DNA from: Dolomitihabitans soli
Lineage (GTDB): Bacteria; Actinomycetota; Actinomycetes; Streptosporangiales; Streptosporangiaceae
Assembly (NCBI RefSeq): GCF_022213955.1
Contig: NZ_JAKNTW010000005.1
Coordinates: 186,001-250,000, forward strand
Reading direction: 5' to 3'
Length of the DNA stretch: 64,000 nt
Both the position numbers and the translations under genes were made by a program. Positions 46,557 to 55,441 of the stretch are shown piece after piece. Within the stretch, counting starts at the first letter, position 1. Every line of letters begins with the position of its first letter. A model generated the notes under the pieces. It was not told where the DNA came from and made no database searches. It saw only the letters and a list, made by a program, of their open reading frames with translations.

Positions 46557-48029
46557 ATGTTCCGCACGAAGCCCATCGAACAGTCGATCAGGGACACCGA
46601 GGAGCCGGAATACCGGTTGCGACGGCGGCTGAGCGCCGTCGACCTGGCGGTCTTCGGTGTCGGCGTGATCGTGGGCACCGGCATCTTCGTGCTGACCGGT
46701 CAGGTCGCACGCGACACCGCCGGGCCCGCGGTCGCCCTGTCCTTCGTGGCGGCGGGGATCGTGTGCGCCCTCGCCGCGCTCTGCTACGCCGAGTTCGCCG
46801 CCACGGTTCCGGTCGCCGGTTCGGCCTACACCTACTCCTACGCGACCCTCGGCGAGTTCCCCGCCTGGATCATCGGCTGGGACCTCATGCTGGAACTGGC
46901 CCTGGGCGCGGCCGTGGTCTCGGTCGGCTGGTCGGGATACTTCGGCTCGCTGCTGTCGTCGCTGGGCGTGCCGCTGCCCGCCTCGATCGCGGGCGAGGAC
47001 GCGCTGATCAACCTCCCGGCGATGATCGTCGTGCTGCTGCTCACCGCGATCCTGGTCGCCGGAATCAAGCTCTCGTCGCGGACGACCCTCGTGCTGGTGA
47101 CCGTCAAGGTGGCCGTGGTGCTGCTGGTGATCGTGGCCGGCCTGTTCTTCATCAAGGGCGCGAACTACACCCCGTTCATCCCGCCGAGCGAGGCGACCCC
47201 CGGGGTCGCCGGCTTGGGCGCGCCACTCATCCAGGTCATCTTCGGGGTCACGCCCACCGCGTACGGCGTGGCCGGGATCTTCTCCGCCGCCGCCATCGTG
47301 TTCTTCGCCTTCATCGGGTTCGACATCGTCGCCACCGCCGCGGAGGAGACCAAGAACCCGCAGCGCGACATGCCGATCGGCATCCTCGGCTCACTCGCCA
47401 TCTGCACGGCACTCTACGTCGCGGTCTCGCTGGTCGTGGTCGGCATGCAGCCGTACACGCAGCTCAGCACCTCCGCCCCGCTGGCCGACGCGTTCACCGC
47501 GGTCGGGCAGCCGTGGCTCGCGACGGTGATCAGCATCGGCGCGATCGCGGGCCTCACCACGGTGGTGCTGATCATGATGCTCGGTCAGAGCAGGGTGCTG
47601 TTCGCGATGAGCCGCGACAACCTGCTGCCGAGAGGGCTGGCCGCCGTTCATCCGAGGTTCGGCACGCCCGCCAGGGTGACGGTCATCATCGGCGTCGTGG
47701 TGGCGCTGCTCGCCGGCTTCATCCCGCTGGCCGCCCTCGCCGAGCTGGTCAACATCGGCACCCTGTTCGCCTTCATCGTGGTCTCCGCCGGAGTGGTCAT
47801 CCTCCGCCGAACCCGCCCCGACCTCCCCCGTGCCTTCCGCACCCCGCTCGTCCCGCTGATCCCGATCCTGTCCGTGCTCGCCTGCCTCTACCTCATGCTC
47901 AACCTTCCCGTCGAGACGTGGCTGAGGTTCGTGGTGTGGATGCTCATCGGCGTCGCCCTCTACTTCCTGTACGGCAGGCGGCACAGCCGCGTCGGCCTGG
48001 AGGGAACCTCGGAGGCGTCTCCGCGGTAA
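46557..48029 (+). CDS. Amino acid permease (APC family)
   Basis: A 490-aa twelve-TM permease of the cationic amino acid transporter type. The TM1 motif GVGVIVGTGIFVLTG (about 34-48) with the helix break is the substrate site. Conserved FIGFDIVATAAEETKNPQRDMP (in pieces) marks the TM6-7 region. Either GTG 46551 or ATG 46557 may be the start; the latter has GGGCGG nearer. Preceded by a 101-bp gap after dxs without a strong terminator, so partial co-transcription is possible. Confidence 0.9.
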   Translation: MFRTKPIEQSIRDTEEPEYRLRRRLSAVDLAVFGVGVIVGTGIFVLTGQVARDTAGPAVALSFVAAGIVCALAALCYAEFAATVPVAGSAYTYSYATLGEFPAWIIGWDLMLELALGAAVVSVGWSGYFGSLLSSLGVPLPASIAGEDALINLPAMIVVLLLTAILVAGIKLSSRTTLVLVTVKVAVVLLVIVAGLFFIKGANYTPFIPPSEATPGVAGLGAPLIQVIFGVTPTAYGVAGIFSAAAIVFFAFIGFDIVATAAEETKNPQRDMPIGILGSLAICTALYVAVSLVVVGMQPYTQLSTSAPLADAFTAVGQPWLATVISIGAIAGLTTVVLIMMLGQSRVLFAMSRDNLLPRGLAAVHPRFGTPARVTVIIGVVVALLAGFIPLAALAELVNIGTLFAFIVVSAGVVILRRTRPDLPRAFRTPLVPLIPILSVLACLYLMLNLPVETWLRFVVWMLIGVALYFLYGRRHSRVGLEGTSEASPR

Positions 48030-48047
48030 GCAGGGCGGAGGTGCTCG

Positions 48048-48758
48048 ATGAGCAGAACGATCGCACGACTGGTGACGGTGCTGATGGTGCTGGCCGCGGT
48101 GGCCGCGCCGGGAACGGCCCAGGCGCGGGGCAACTGGGCGGTGACCTACCTCGACCCGGTCCCCGCCCGGTTCTCCGCCGGGACGGCGTACACCTTCGGG
48201 TTCTGGGTGCTGCAACACGGCACGCACCCGTTCTGGGGTGAGGACATCGGTGAGGTCGCGTTACGGTTCACCGGCGACACGGGTGAGGTCCTGACGTTTC
48301 CCGGGGTGGAGCTGAAGGAGGCCGCGCACTACGCGGCGGCCGTCTCGCTGCCCGCGGGGTCGTGGCGGATGACGGGCGTGCAGGGGATGTTCCAGCCGCA
48401 CGAGGTCGGCCTGCTGACCGTGCCCGGCGGCCTCAAGGTCAACCCGCTGCCGCAGGATCTGCCGACCATGGAGCCGCCGGAGGGCGGCAAGGAGTACTGG
48501 GGCGCGATCCGCCCGCCGGGGTTCCCGGCGGGGGACGGTGAGACGCAGCCGGTCGGCCCGGCGGGGGACGGCGGGACGCAGCCGGCCGGCACGCCTGAAC
48601 CGGCGCCGGCGAGCGGGGCGGCCGGGAACACGATCACGGCCACGGTGGCCGGCCCCGCCACCCCGTGGTGGCGCTCGCCGTACACCGTGGCCGCGCTGGT
48701 GCTGCTGCTGGCGGGCACGGCCGGCGCCGTCGGCGTCGTCCGTGCCCGCAGGCGTTAG
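48048..48758 (+). CDS. Secreted, membrane-anchored hypothetical protein
   Basis: A 236-aa protein with a signal peptide (about 1-27), a beta-rich extracellular domain (about 30-135; WAVTYLDPVPARFSAG, FGFWVLQHGTHPFWGED) with a His/Trp cluster, a Pro/Gly-rich stalk containing two 11-aa repeats (PAGDGETQPVG, PAGDGGTQPAG), and a C-terminal TM plus basic tail (ARRR). This layout resembles small cell-surface proteins of unknown role. Its stop TAG shares three bases with the stop TAA of the convergent fadB-like gene. Confidence 0.75.
   Translation: MSRTIARLVTVLMVLAAVAAPGTAQARGNWAVTYLDPVPARFSAGTAYTFGFWVLQHGTHPFWGEDIGEVALRFTGDTGEVLTFPGVELKEAAHYAAAVSLPAGSWRMTGVQGMFQPHEVGLLTVPGGLKVNPLPQDLPTMEPPEGGKEYWGAIRPPGFPAGDGETQPVGPAGDGGTQPAGTPEPAPASGAAGNTITATVAGPATPWWRSPYTVAALVLLLAGTAGAVGVVRARRR
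48525..48590 (+). repeat. In-frame 33-bp tandem duplication in the stalk region
   Basis: Two adjacent 33-bp units (48525-48557, 48558-48590) encode the two 11-aa repeats of the extracellular stalk. Confidence 0.85.
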
Positions 48759-50803
48759 GCGATGCCGGTGCGCTTCAGGTAGGGGGTGATGCCGCCGAGG
48801 TGGAAGGGCCAGCCGGCGCCCAGGATCAGGCACAGGTCGATGTCCTCGGCGGCGGCGACGACGCCCTCGTCGAGCATGAGACGGATCTCCTCGGCGAGGG
48901 CGCGCAGCACCCGGTCCCGGACCTGGTCGGCGGTGGACGGCGACGAGCCGCCGGCGAAGAGGGCCACCGCCTCCGAGTCGAGGGTGAGGTCGGGGAGGTG
49001 GACGCCGGGCTTGCCGGCGGCGACCAGCTTGACCATGCCCTCGGAGACGCCGAAGCGGTCGGGGTAGGCCGCGTGCAGGGTCTCGGCGACGTGCAGGCCG
49101 ACGGCCGGGCCGACGAGCTGCACCAGCGTGAACGGCGTCATGGGCAGGCCCAGGCCGTCGAGCGCGTGGTCGGCGACCTCCAGCGGCGTGCCCTCGTCGA
49201 CCGCGGCGGCGACCTCGCCCATGAAGCGGGTCAGCAGCCGGTTGACGACGAACGCCGGTGAGTCCTTCACCAGCACGCACGACTTCTTCAGCGACCTGCC
49301 GACGGCGAACGCGGTGGCGAGCGCGGCGTCGTCGGTCCGGTCACCGCGGACGATCTCCACCAGCGGCATGACCGCGACCGGGTTGAAGAAGTGGAGGCCC
49401 ACCACCCGTTCGGGACGCCGCAGGCCGGCGGCCATCTCGGTGACCGACAGCGAGGAGGTGTTGGTGGCGAGCACGCACTCGTCGGAGACGACCGCCTCGA
49501 CCTCGGCGAACACCTTCTGCTTGACGGCGAGGTCCTCGAAGACCGCCTCGATGACCAGGTCGGCGTCGGCGAAGGAGTCCTTGCTGAGCGAGCCGGTGAT
49601 GAGCCCCTTCAGCCGGTTCGCCGCGTCGGCGGAGACGCGGTTCCCGGCCTGCAGCTTGCCGATCTCGGCGTGCGCGTAGCCGACGCCCTTGGCGAGGCGG
49701 GCCTCGTCGAGGTCGGTGAGCACGACGGGGACCTCCAGCCGCCGGGCGAAGAGCAGCGCGAGCTGGGAGGCCATCAGGCCGGCCCCGACCACGCCGACCT
49801 TGGTGACCTTGCGGGCCAGGGCCGCGTCCGGGGCTCCGGCGGGCCGTTTGGCCCGGCGCTGCACCAGGTCGAAGGCGTAGAGCCCGGCCCGTAGTTCGTC
49901 GCTCACCAGGAGGTCGGTCAGGGCCGCGTCCTCCGCGGCGAAGCCCTCGTCGCGGCTCGCCGTACGGGCCAGTTCGACCAGGTCGATCGCCCGGTAGGGC
50001 GCGGGGGCGGCGCCGTGGAGCTTCAGGTCGGCGAGGTCGCGCGCCCGCTGGACGGCCGGGGCCCAGTCGCCGGCGGTGTGGTCCGTGCGGGTGACGGTCA
50101 CCTCGCCGCGGAGCACCTGGGCGGCCCAGCGCAGCGACTCCTCGAGGAAGTCGGCCGGCTCGAACAGGGCGTCGGCGACGCCGAGCTCGAACGCCTGCCG
50201 CCCCTTGGTCATCCGGTTCTGCGACAGCGGGTTCTCGATGATCAGCTTCAGGGCCGGCTCGGGGCCGATCAGGCGGGGCAGCAGCTGCGAGCCGCCCCAG
50301 CCGGGCACCAGCCCGAGGAAGCACTCGGGCAGCGCGACGGCGGGCACGCCCGAGGAGATGGTCCGGTAGGTGCAGTGCAGCGCGACCTCCAGGCCGCCGC
50401 CCATCGCCGCGCCGTTGACGAAGGCGAAGGAGGGGACGTCCAGCTCGCCGAGCCGCCGCATGACGTGGTGGCCGAGCCCGGCGATCGCGGCGGCCTCCTC
50501 GCGGCCGGTCAGCGTCGCCGCGCCCTTGAGGTCGGCCCCGACGGCGAAGACGAACGGCTTGCCCGTCACGCCCACCGCGGCCAGGTCGGTGCGGGCGGCG
50601 ATGCCGTCGAGCGCGCCGTTCAGCGCGAGCATGCCCTGCGGGCCGAACGTGCTCGGCTTGGTGTGGTCGAGGCCGTTGTCGAGCGTGATCAGGGCCATGG
50701 TGCCCGCGCCGTGCGGCAGTTCGACGTCGCGGACCAGCGCCTTGGTGACGATCTCGCCGGTGTCACGGCGCAGCAGCAGCGACCGCCAGGTGTCGAGACT
50801 CAC
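48755..50803 (-). CDS. fadB: Fatty acid oxidation multifunctional protein (enoyl-CoA hydratase / 3-hydroxyacyl-CoA dehydrogenase)
   Basis: A 682-aa two-part enzyme. N-terminal crotonase domain (about 10-290) with oxyanion-hole strand FVFAVGADLKG and the two catalytic Glu in GGGLEVALHC and PECFLGLVPGWGG. C-terminal 3-HCDH domain with dinucleotide motif VGVVGAGLMASQLA (about 335) and catalytic His/Glu in LHFFNPVAVMPLVEIV. It hydrates trans-2-enoyl-CoA and oxidises the 3-hydroxy product. Start GTG at 50803 overlaps the thiolase stop (GTGA). Together with the thiolase it forms a full beta-oxidation cycle below acyl-CoA dehydrogenase. Confidence 0.93.
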   Translation of the reverse strand: MSLDTWRSLLLRRDTGEIVTKALVRDVELPHGAGTMALITLDNGLDHTKPSTFGPQGMLALNGALDGIAARTDLAAVGVTGKPFVFAVGADLKGAATLTGREEAAAIAGLGHHVMRRLGELDVPSFAFVNGAAMGGGLEVALHCTYRTISSGVPAVALPECFLGLVPGWGGSQLLPRLIGPEPALKLIIENPLSQNRMTKGRQAFELGVADALFEPADFLEESLRWAAQVLRGEVTVTRTDHTAGDWAPAVQRARDLADLKLHGAAPAPYRAIDLVELARTASRDEGFAAEDAALTDLLVSDELRAGLYAFDLVQRRAKRPAGAPDAALARKVTKVGVVGAGLMASQLALLFARRLEVPVVLTDLDEARLAKGVGYAHAEIGKLQAGNRVSADAANRLKGLITGSLSKDSFADADLVIEAVFEDLAVKQKVFAEVEAVVSDECVLATNTSSLSVTEMAAGLRRPERVVGLHFFNPVAVMPLVEIVRGDRTDDAALATAFAVGRSLKKSCVLVKDSPAFVVNRLLTRFMGEVAAAVDEGTPLEVADHALDGLGLPMTPFTLVQLVGPAVGLHVAETLHAAYPDRFGVSEGMVKLVAAGKPGVHLPDLTLDSEAVALFAGGSSPSTADQVRDRVLRALAEEIRLMLDEGVVAAAEDIDLCLILGAGWPFHLGGITPYLKRTGIA

Positions 50804-51996
50804 TTGCCCTCCCCGTTCAGGTTCTCCCAGATGACGGTCCCGCCCATGCCCATGCCGACGCACATCGTGGTCACGCCGTACCGCACCTGCGGGCGCTCGC
50901 CGAACTGGCGGGCCAGCTGGGTCATCAGCCGTACCCCCGAGGAGGCCAGCGGGTGGCCGAAGGCGATCGCGCCGCCGTAGGGGTTCACCCGCGGGTCGTC
51001 GTCGGCGATCCCGAAGTGGTCGAGGAAGGCCAGCACCTGTACGGCGAAGGCCTCGTTGATCTCGAACAGGCCGATGTCCTCGATGGACAGGCCCGCCATC
51101 CGCAGTGCCCGTTCGGTGGACGGGATCGGGCCCACGCCCATCACCTCGGGGTCGACTCCGGCGAACGCGAAGGAGACCATCCGCATCTTGGCGGTCAGCC
51201 CCAGCTCGCGGGCGACGTCGGCGGCGGCGACGATGCAGCCGGTGGCGCCGTCGTTGACGCCGGAGGCGTTGCCGGCGGTGACCCGGCCGTGCGGGCGGAA
51301 CGGCGTCTTGAGGTCTCTCAGCGCCGCCAGGGTGGTACCCGGGCGTGGCCCCTCGTCGGCCGTGGCCAGCCCCCAGCCCCGCTCGGCGGAGCGGGTGGCC
51401 GTCTCCACCAGGTCGGGCTGGATCAGTCCGTCGGCGTACGCCTTGGCGACCTTCTCCTGGGAGGCGACCGCGTAGGCGTCCGCCCTGTCCTTGGTGACAG
51501 CGGGGTAGCGGTCGTGCAGGTTCTCCGCGGTCATGCCCATGACCAGGGCGGAGGGATCGACGAGCCGCTCGGCGAGGAACCTCGGGTTGGGGTCGACGCC
51601 CTCACCCATCGGGTGCCTTCCCATGTGCTCGACGCCGCCCGCGATCGCGACGTCGTACGCGCCGAAGGCGATGCCGCCCGCGACGTTGGTGACCGCTGTC
51701 ATGGCGCCGGCGCACATGCGGTCGATCGCGTAGCCGGGGACGCTCTTGGGCAGGCCCGCGAGCACCGCCGCCGAACGGCCGATGGTCAGGCCCTGGTCTC
51801 CGATCTGGGTGGTGGCCGCGACGGCCACCTCGTCCACACGCGCCGGCGGCAGGCCGGGGTTTCGCCTGAGCAGCTCGCGGATGACCCGGATCACCAGGTC
51901 GTCCGCGCGCGTCTCGGCGTACAGGCCCTTGGGGCCCGACCTGCCGAAGGGTGTGCGCACTCCGTCGACGAACACGACGTCACGAGAGGAAGGCAC
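50800..51996 (-). CDS. fadA: Acetyl-CoA acyltransferase (thiolase)
   Basis: A 398-aa degradative thiolase with nucleophilic Cys in DRMCAGAM (about 93), the His loop AFGHPLASSG (about 350) and second Cys in CVGMGMGG (about 382). It performs the thiolytic step of beta-oxidation. First gene of the fadA-fadB pair; the same pair sits near rnd in Streptomyces. The upstream gap of 38 bp to the minus-strand membrane protein gene may allow joint transcription. Confidence 0.94.
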   Translation of the reverse strand: MPSSRDVVFVDGVRTPFGRSGPKGLYAETRADDLVIRVIRELLRRNPGLPPARVDEVAVAATTQIGDQGLTIGRSAAVLAGLPKSVPGYAIDRMCAGAMTAVTNVAGGIAFGAYDVAIAGGVEHMGRHPMGEGVDPNPRFLAERLVDPSALVMGMTAENLHDRYPAVTKDRADAYAVASQEKVAKAYADGLIQPDLVETATRSAERGWGLATADEGPRPGTTLAALRDLKTPFRPHGRVTAGNASGVNDGATGCIVAAADVARELGLTAKMRMVSFAFAGVDPEVMGVGPIPSTERALRMAGLSIEDIGLFEINEAFAVQVLAFLDHFGIADDDPRVNPYGGAIAFGHPLASSGVRLMTQLARQFGERPQVRYGVTTMCVGMGMGGTVIWENLNGEGK

Positions 51997-52034
51997 GGTT
52001 CGCTCCTCGTTGGTGGATGGCTTCCCGTCCTATG

Positions 52035-52775
52035 CTACTGGTCAGTAACAACTGTGCACGCGACGAGTCCGGAGATCCCCGCGAGCGCCAGTACGCACAC
52101 GGCGGGGGAACTCGGGTCCCACAGATGGGCGCGGGCCGCGAGCAGCGCGCCGGCGCACCCGGCCGCCCCCGCCCAGAGCGTCCGGCCGCGGGCCGGCCGC
52201 CTGCCGCGCTCCGGGTCCCACGGGTCGCCGGGCGAGTCCTCCGCCTGGCGGGCACGCGCCAGCGCTCGCGCGACGTCCCGTGCCCACCAGGCGGTGAACA
52301 CGACGCCCGCCGCGTAACCCGCCAGTGCCAGCGGTCCGGCCGCGTTCGCCAGCGGGCCCGCCACGCCGTACAGCCCGGAGTCGCCGAACAGGCGCGGCAG
52401 GGTGAGCCCGAGCAGCAGGACCACCGCCCAGCCCGCGGCGACCCCCAGCCTGCTCAGGGTCCGCGTGCGCGGCGGCACGACGAACAGCTCCCGCTCGAAG
52501 GCCGCCGACTTCCGCGCCCGCAGACCCCAGACGAGCTGGGTGAGCGCCAGGGCGGGCAGCGCCAGCACGAACGTGCCGAGCGCGACCACCGCGTACGGCA
52601 GGGCGGGCTCGCCGGCCGGGGCGCGTTCGGTGAGTATCTGGGCGGTGGCGAGCAGGCACACCGCTCCGAGGAGGCCGGCGAGCGCCAGGCGCCTGGTGGC
52701 GCGCGTCCGCGCGCGCAGCCGCGTCAGCGTGACCGAGCCGGGAAGGACGCCGGTGGAGAGGGTGGGGCCAGACAC
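52035..52775 (-). CDS. Hypothetical membrane protein
   Basis: A 246-aa Ala/Leu-rich protein with about six transmembrane segments; no motif recognised. Cytosolic loops are Arg-rich (RLRARTRATRR, RGRRPARGRT). The GTG start at 52775 lies 6 bp after CATGAT, which is part of a nested inverted repeat. The gene sits upstream of fadA and may be its operon leader; no function can be assigned. Confidence 0.65.
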   Translation of the reverse strand: MSGPTLSTGVLPGSVTLTRLRARTRATRRLALAGLLGAVCLLATAQILTERAPAGEPALPYAVVALGTFVLALPALALTQLVWGLRARKSAAFERELFVVPPRTRTLSRLGVAAGWAVVLLLGLTLPRLFGDSGLYGVAGPLANAAGPLALAGYAAGVVFTAWWARDVARALARARQAEDSPGDPWDPERGRRPARGRTLWAGAAGCAGALLAARAHLWDPSSPAVCVLALAGISGLVACTVVTDQ

Positions 52776-52778
52776 GAT

Positions 52779-52908
52779 GCAATCATGCCGTCACTGATCG
52801 CGAGCGGACGTCCTTTCCGGAAAGGATTCCGCGACGCGGTATTCCGGCATTTCGCTCGGCTCCGTCAAACCGGGCGGGGCCTAAATGCCGAACGGAGCTC
52901 ATGATTGC
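52779..52908. repeat. Nested inverted repeats between rnd and the membrane protein gene
   Basis: Outer arms GCAATCATG (52779-52787) and CATGATTGC (52900-52908); inner arms CGGCATTT (52845-52852) and AAATGCCG (52883-52890); plus a 16-bp perfect palindrome TCCTTTCCGGAAAGGA (52811-52826). The minus-strand RNA could fold into a branched structure at the 5' leader of the membrane protein gene or the 3' end of rnd. Confidence 0.55.
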
Positions 52909-52947
52909 GATTTATAGCGATATTTCGCACTAGGCCGTGAATTGAGA

Positions 52948-54189
52948 TCAAACTTCACCCTTGGTCGCCAGCCTCGTGAGTGCCTTGACGATGGGATGCA
53001 CGGTCAGGGAGATCTGCCAGGAACGGGCCCCCAGCTCGCGCAGCCGCGCGGCCACGGTCTCCTCGTCGAGCTCCTCCGGAGGCTCCCAGGTGAGCCGGCG
53101 GACCGCGTCGGGCTGCAGGAGGTTCTCCGTCGGCATGCGGTGCTCGTCGGCGAGCGCCGCCACCACCGCGCGGGCGGCGGCCAGGCGCTTGGCGGCGACC
53201 GGATCGCGGTCGGCCCACCGGTTGGCGGGCGGCGGTCCGTCACCCGCCGTGCTCGGCTGGGGGAGCTGCGACTCCGGCAGCCCCCTGGCCCGGGTCACGG
53301 CCGCCAGCCAGTCGCGCAGGTGCCGCCTGGCGCTGCGGCCGGTGAAGGGGGCGATCTCGGTGAGCGCCTTGGTCGTGCGGGGGATCTCCAGCGCGGCGGT
53401 GACGATCGCGGAGTCGGGCAGCACCCTGCCCGGTGCGAGATCGGAGTCGCGGGCGAGCGTGTCACGCAGGTTCCACAGCTCGCGGACGATCGCCAGCCCG
53501 CGCAGCGAGCGGACCTTGTGGATGCCGGAGGTGCGCCGCCACGGATCGGAGCGGGGGGAGGGCACCGGCGACGCGAGCACCGCGGTGAACTCCTCCTCCG
53601 CCCAGTCGAGCTTCCCGCTCTCCGTCAGCTCCCCGTGCAGCACGTCGCGCAGTTCGACGAGGACCTCGACGTCGAGCGCGGCGTAACGCAGCCAGGCCTC
53701 AGGCAGCGGGCGGGTGGACCAGTCGGCGGCGGAGTGGCCCTTCTCCAGCCGCAGTCCGAGCACGGTCTCCACCATCGTGCCGAGCCCGACCCGCTCGTAG
53801 CCCAGCAGCCTGCCGGCCAGCTCGGTGTCGAACAGTCTCCTGGGCCGGAAACCCAGCTCGGCCAGGCAGGGGAGATCCTGGGAGGCGGCGTGCAGCACGA
53901 TCTCGGCGTCGGCGAGCGCGGTGTCGAGGGGGGCGAGGTCGGGGCAGGCGGTCGGGTCGATCAGCACGCTGCCCGCGCCCGCCCGGCGGAGCTGGACGAG
54001 GTAGGCCCTGCCGCTGTAGCGGTAACCGGAGGCGCGCTCGGCGTCGACGGCGACCGGTCCGTGCCCGCGCGCGAAGGAGTGCACGGCCTTGGCCAGGTCG
54101 CCTGGGTCATTGATCACCGGCGGGATGCCCTCGCGCGGCTCCAGCAGAAGGACGACCTCCTCCGCCGGCATGGTTGTCTCGTCGGTCAC
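52948..54189 (-). CDS. rnd: Ribonuclease D
   Basis: A 413-aa 3'-5' exonuclease. DEDD-type exonuclease motifs: VAVDAERASGY (Asp/Glu, about 46), VLHAASQDLPCL (about 97), and YAALDVEVLVEL (about 165-176; DEDDy-like Tyr/Asp). An HRDC domain follows (about 215-290), then a C-terminal all-helical domain. It matures stable RNA 3' ends. Its start overlaps the DUF3000 stop by 4 bp (translationally coupled), an arrangement common in Actinobacteria. Confidence 0.92.
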   Translation of the reverse strand: MTDETTMPAEEVVLLLEPREGIPPVINDPGDLAKAVHSFARGHGPVAVDAERASGYRYSGRAYLVQLRRAGAGSVLIDPTACPDLAPLDTALADAEIVLHAASQDLPCLAELGFRPRRLFDTELAGRLLGYERVGLGTMVETVLGLRLEKGHSAADWSTRPLPEAWLRYAALDVEVLVELRDVLHGELTESGKLDWAEEEFTAVLASPVPSPRSDPWRRTSGIHKVRSLRGLAIVRELWNLRDTLARDSDLAPGRVLPDSAIVTAALEIPRTTKALTEIAPFTGRSARRHLRDWLAAVTRARGLPESQLPQPSTAGDGPPPANRWADRDPVAAKRLAAARAVVAALADEHRMPTENLLQPDAVRRLTWEPPEELDEETVAARLRELGARSWQISLTVHPIVKALTRLATKGEV

Positions 54190-54782
54190 TGCCTGAAGGA
54201 CTCCGGATCTTCGCGTCGACGTGGTGGCAGAGCCGCCACATCAGGTGGTAGCGGTGGGATACCCGCCGCGAGGCACATCAGATCGCACCATGCCGCCACA
54301 TGGCTGGACAAGTCGTCCTCGGCCGGGGACCACGAGGCGCGCAGCTCCAGCTCGGTGGTGACCGGATCCTCGGCCTTGTTGCCGAAGCCCTCGGACACCG
54401 CGCGGGTCACGGTGCCGCCCGCCGCCGAGTAGCCGGCGCCGTGCGACTCCAGCGCGTCGGTCAGCCAGCTCCACGCGACCGGGCCCAGCAGCGGATCGGA
54501 GGTGATCTCCGGCTCCATGTCGGCCCTGACGTAGGCGACCAGGCGGAACGGGCCGTCCCAGCCGCGCTGCCCGTCGGGGTCGAAGAGCACGATCAGCCTG
54601 CCGACGGCCAGCTCGTCGTCGTCGCGGTAGACGGAGGCGCCGATCGCCGCCGAGAAGGGGGCGAGACGCTGCGGTGCGGGGAGGTCTTCGAGCTCGATCT
54701 CCGGCCGGACCGCGGTCTGACGCATGCTCTCCACCGCGCGCCTGAAGGCCGCGGGGGCGAGAGCCGCATCACCGGTGGTCAT
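54186..54782 (-). CDS. DUF3000 domain-containing protein
   Basis: A 198-aa soluble protein. DUF3000 landmarks: FRRAVESMRQTAVRPEIELEDLPAPQRLAPF, FDPDGQRGWDGPFRLVAYVRA and the ELRASWSP block (given as separate pieces). Function unknown; in Actinobacteria it is almost always next to rnd and hemE. Start ATG 54782 is chosen since TACTCT (54789-54794, minus) lies 6 bp upstream, giving a leaderless message. Conserved from M. tuberculosis (Rv2680) onward. Confidence 0.9.
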   Translation of the reverse strand: MTTGDAALAPAAFRRAVESMRQTAVRPEIELEDLPAPQRLAPFSAAIGASVYRDDDELAVGRLIVLFDPDGQRGWDGPFRLVAYVRADMEPEITSDPLLGPVAWSWLTDALESHGAGYSAAGGTVTRAVSEGFGNKAEDPVTTELELRASWSPAEDDLSSHVAAWCDLMCLAAGIPPLPPDVAALPPRRREDPESFRQ

Positions 54783-54788
54783 ATCCGA

Positions 54789-54794
54789 AGAGTA
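54789..54794 (-). promoter_or_regulatory. Candidate -10 element (TACTCT) for DUF3000-rnd, leaderless
   Basis: On the minus strand TACTCT ends 6 bp before the ATG of the DUF3000 gene. Confidence 0.4.
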
Positions 54795-55240
54795 GGTCGA
54801 AGGCGGGCGCATGGGGACCACGGGGGTATGTATAGGTGCCATGGAAGTCGATCAAGCCGTGGCCGGCACCCGGCGGGGGGCACGGCGGCCCTGGCGCCCG
54901 GGTGATGCGATGAACGACGCGTGACCGTGTCCGGCCCCGGCCCGGGAGGGGGATCGGCCCTGCCGATGTCCCTCTGGAGAGGGCGGCTGCTCGAACACCC
55001 GTTCGCCGGCGCAGGAAGTGCGTCGCTCACTGCGGCGCTCGGGGGAACTCCACATCGCGGTCATCTCACGGGCCTTTCGTCGGGTCGTGTTCCGAACGTT
55101 GGCACGTGGTGCCGACAATTCCGTGCAACGCGCTCGGCGTGTCCCGAAAGTGGTGCTGGAATCGATGCCGCGCGGTGTGTTGGCGAACATTTGGACCAGC
55201 CGGGGAGAGGTCACGGGACATCCCTGACGCGCACTGTACC

Positions 55241-55273
55241 CTTCAGCGCTCGTTCAGACAGTGTTCAGCTCTC
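55241..55273 (+). promoter_or_regulatory. PHO-box-like 11-bp direct repeats
   Basis: CTTCAG (55241), GTTCAG (55252) and GTTCAG (55263) start exactly 11 bp apart. Actinobacterial PhoP binds 11-bp direct repeats of the GTTCAYY type. The box lies about 170 bp upstream of hemE. Confidence 0.5.
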
Positions 55274-55441
55274 GCGGCGCGCCCGGAAGAGCCCTCCTCG
55301 GCGTGCGGGCGAACCGGGTGAAGCGGTTAAACCTCGGCTCGTCTCCCTGATTATGACTTGGGCTCAGCCATGCCCACTTTTCCGGCATCTCCGCTGCGGG
55401 GTGGGGAGCGGACCGGCACCCCGGCATGGGAACCTTGGGGG

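Larger units (their letters stand above)
54783..55441. other. 659-bp region without a recognisable gene
   Basis: Lies between the divergent DUF3000 and hemE genes. I see no reading frame with convincing codon use or motifs. It contains the DUF3000 -10 element, a palindrome GGCACgtgGTGCC (55101-55113), and three 11-bp-spaced TTCAG repeats (55241-55268). In Streptomyces coelicolor the regulator gene whiI is beside hemE; nothing like it is intact here. Confidence 0.6.
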
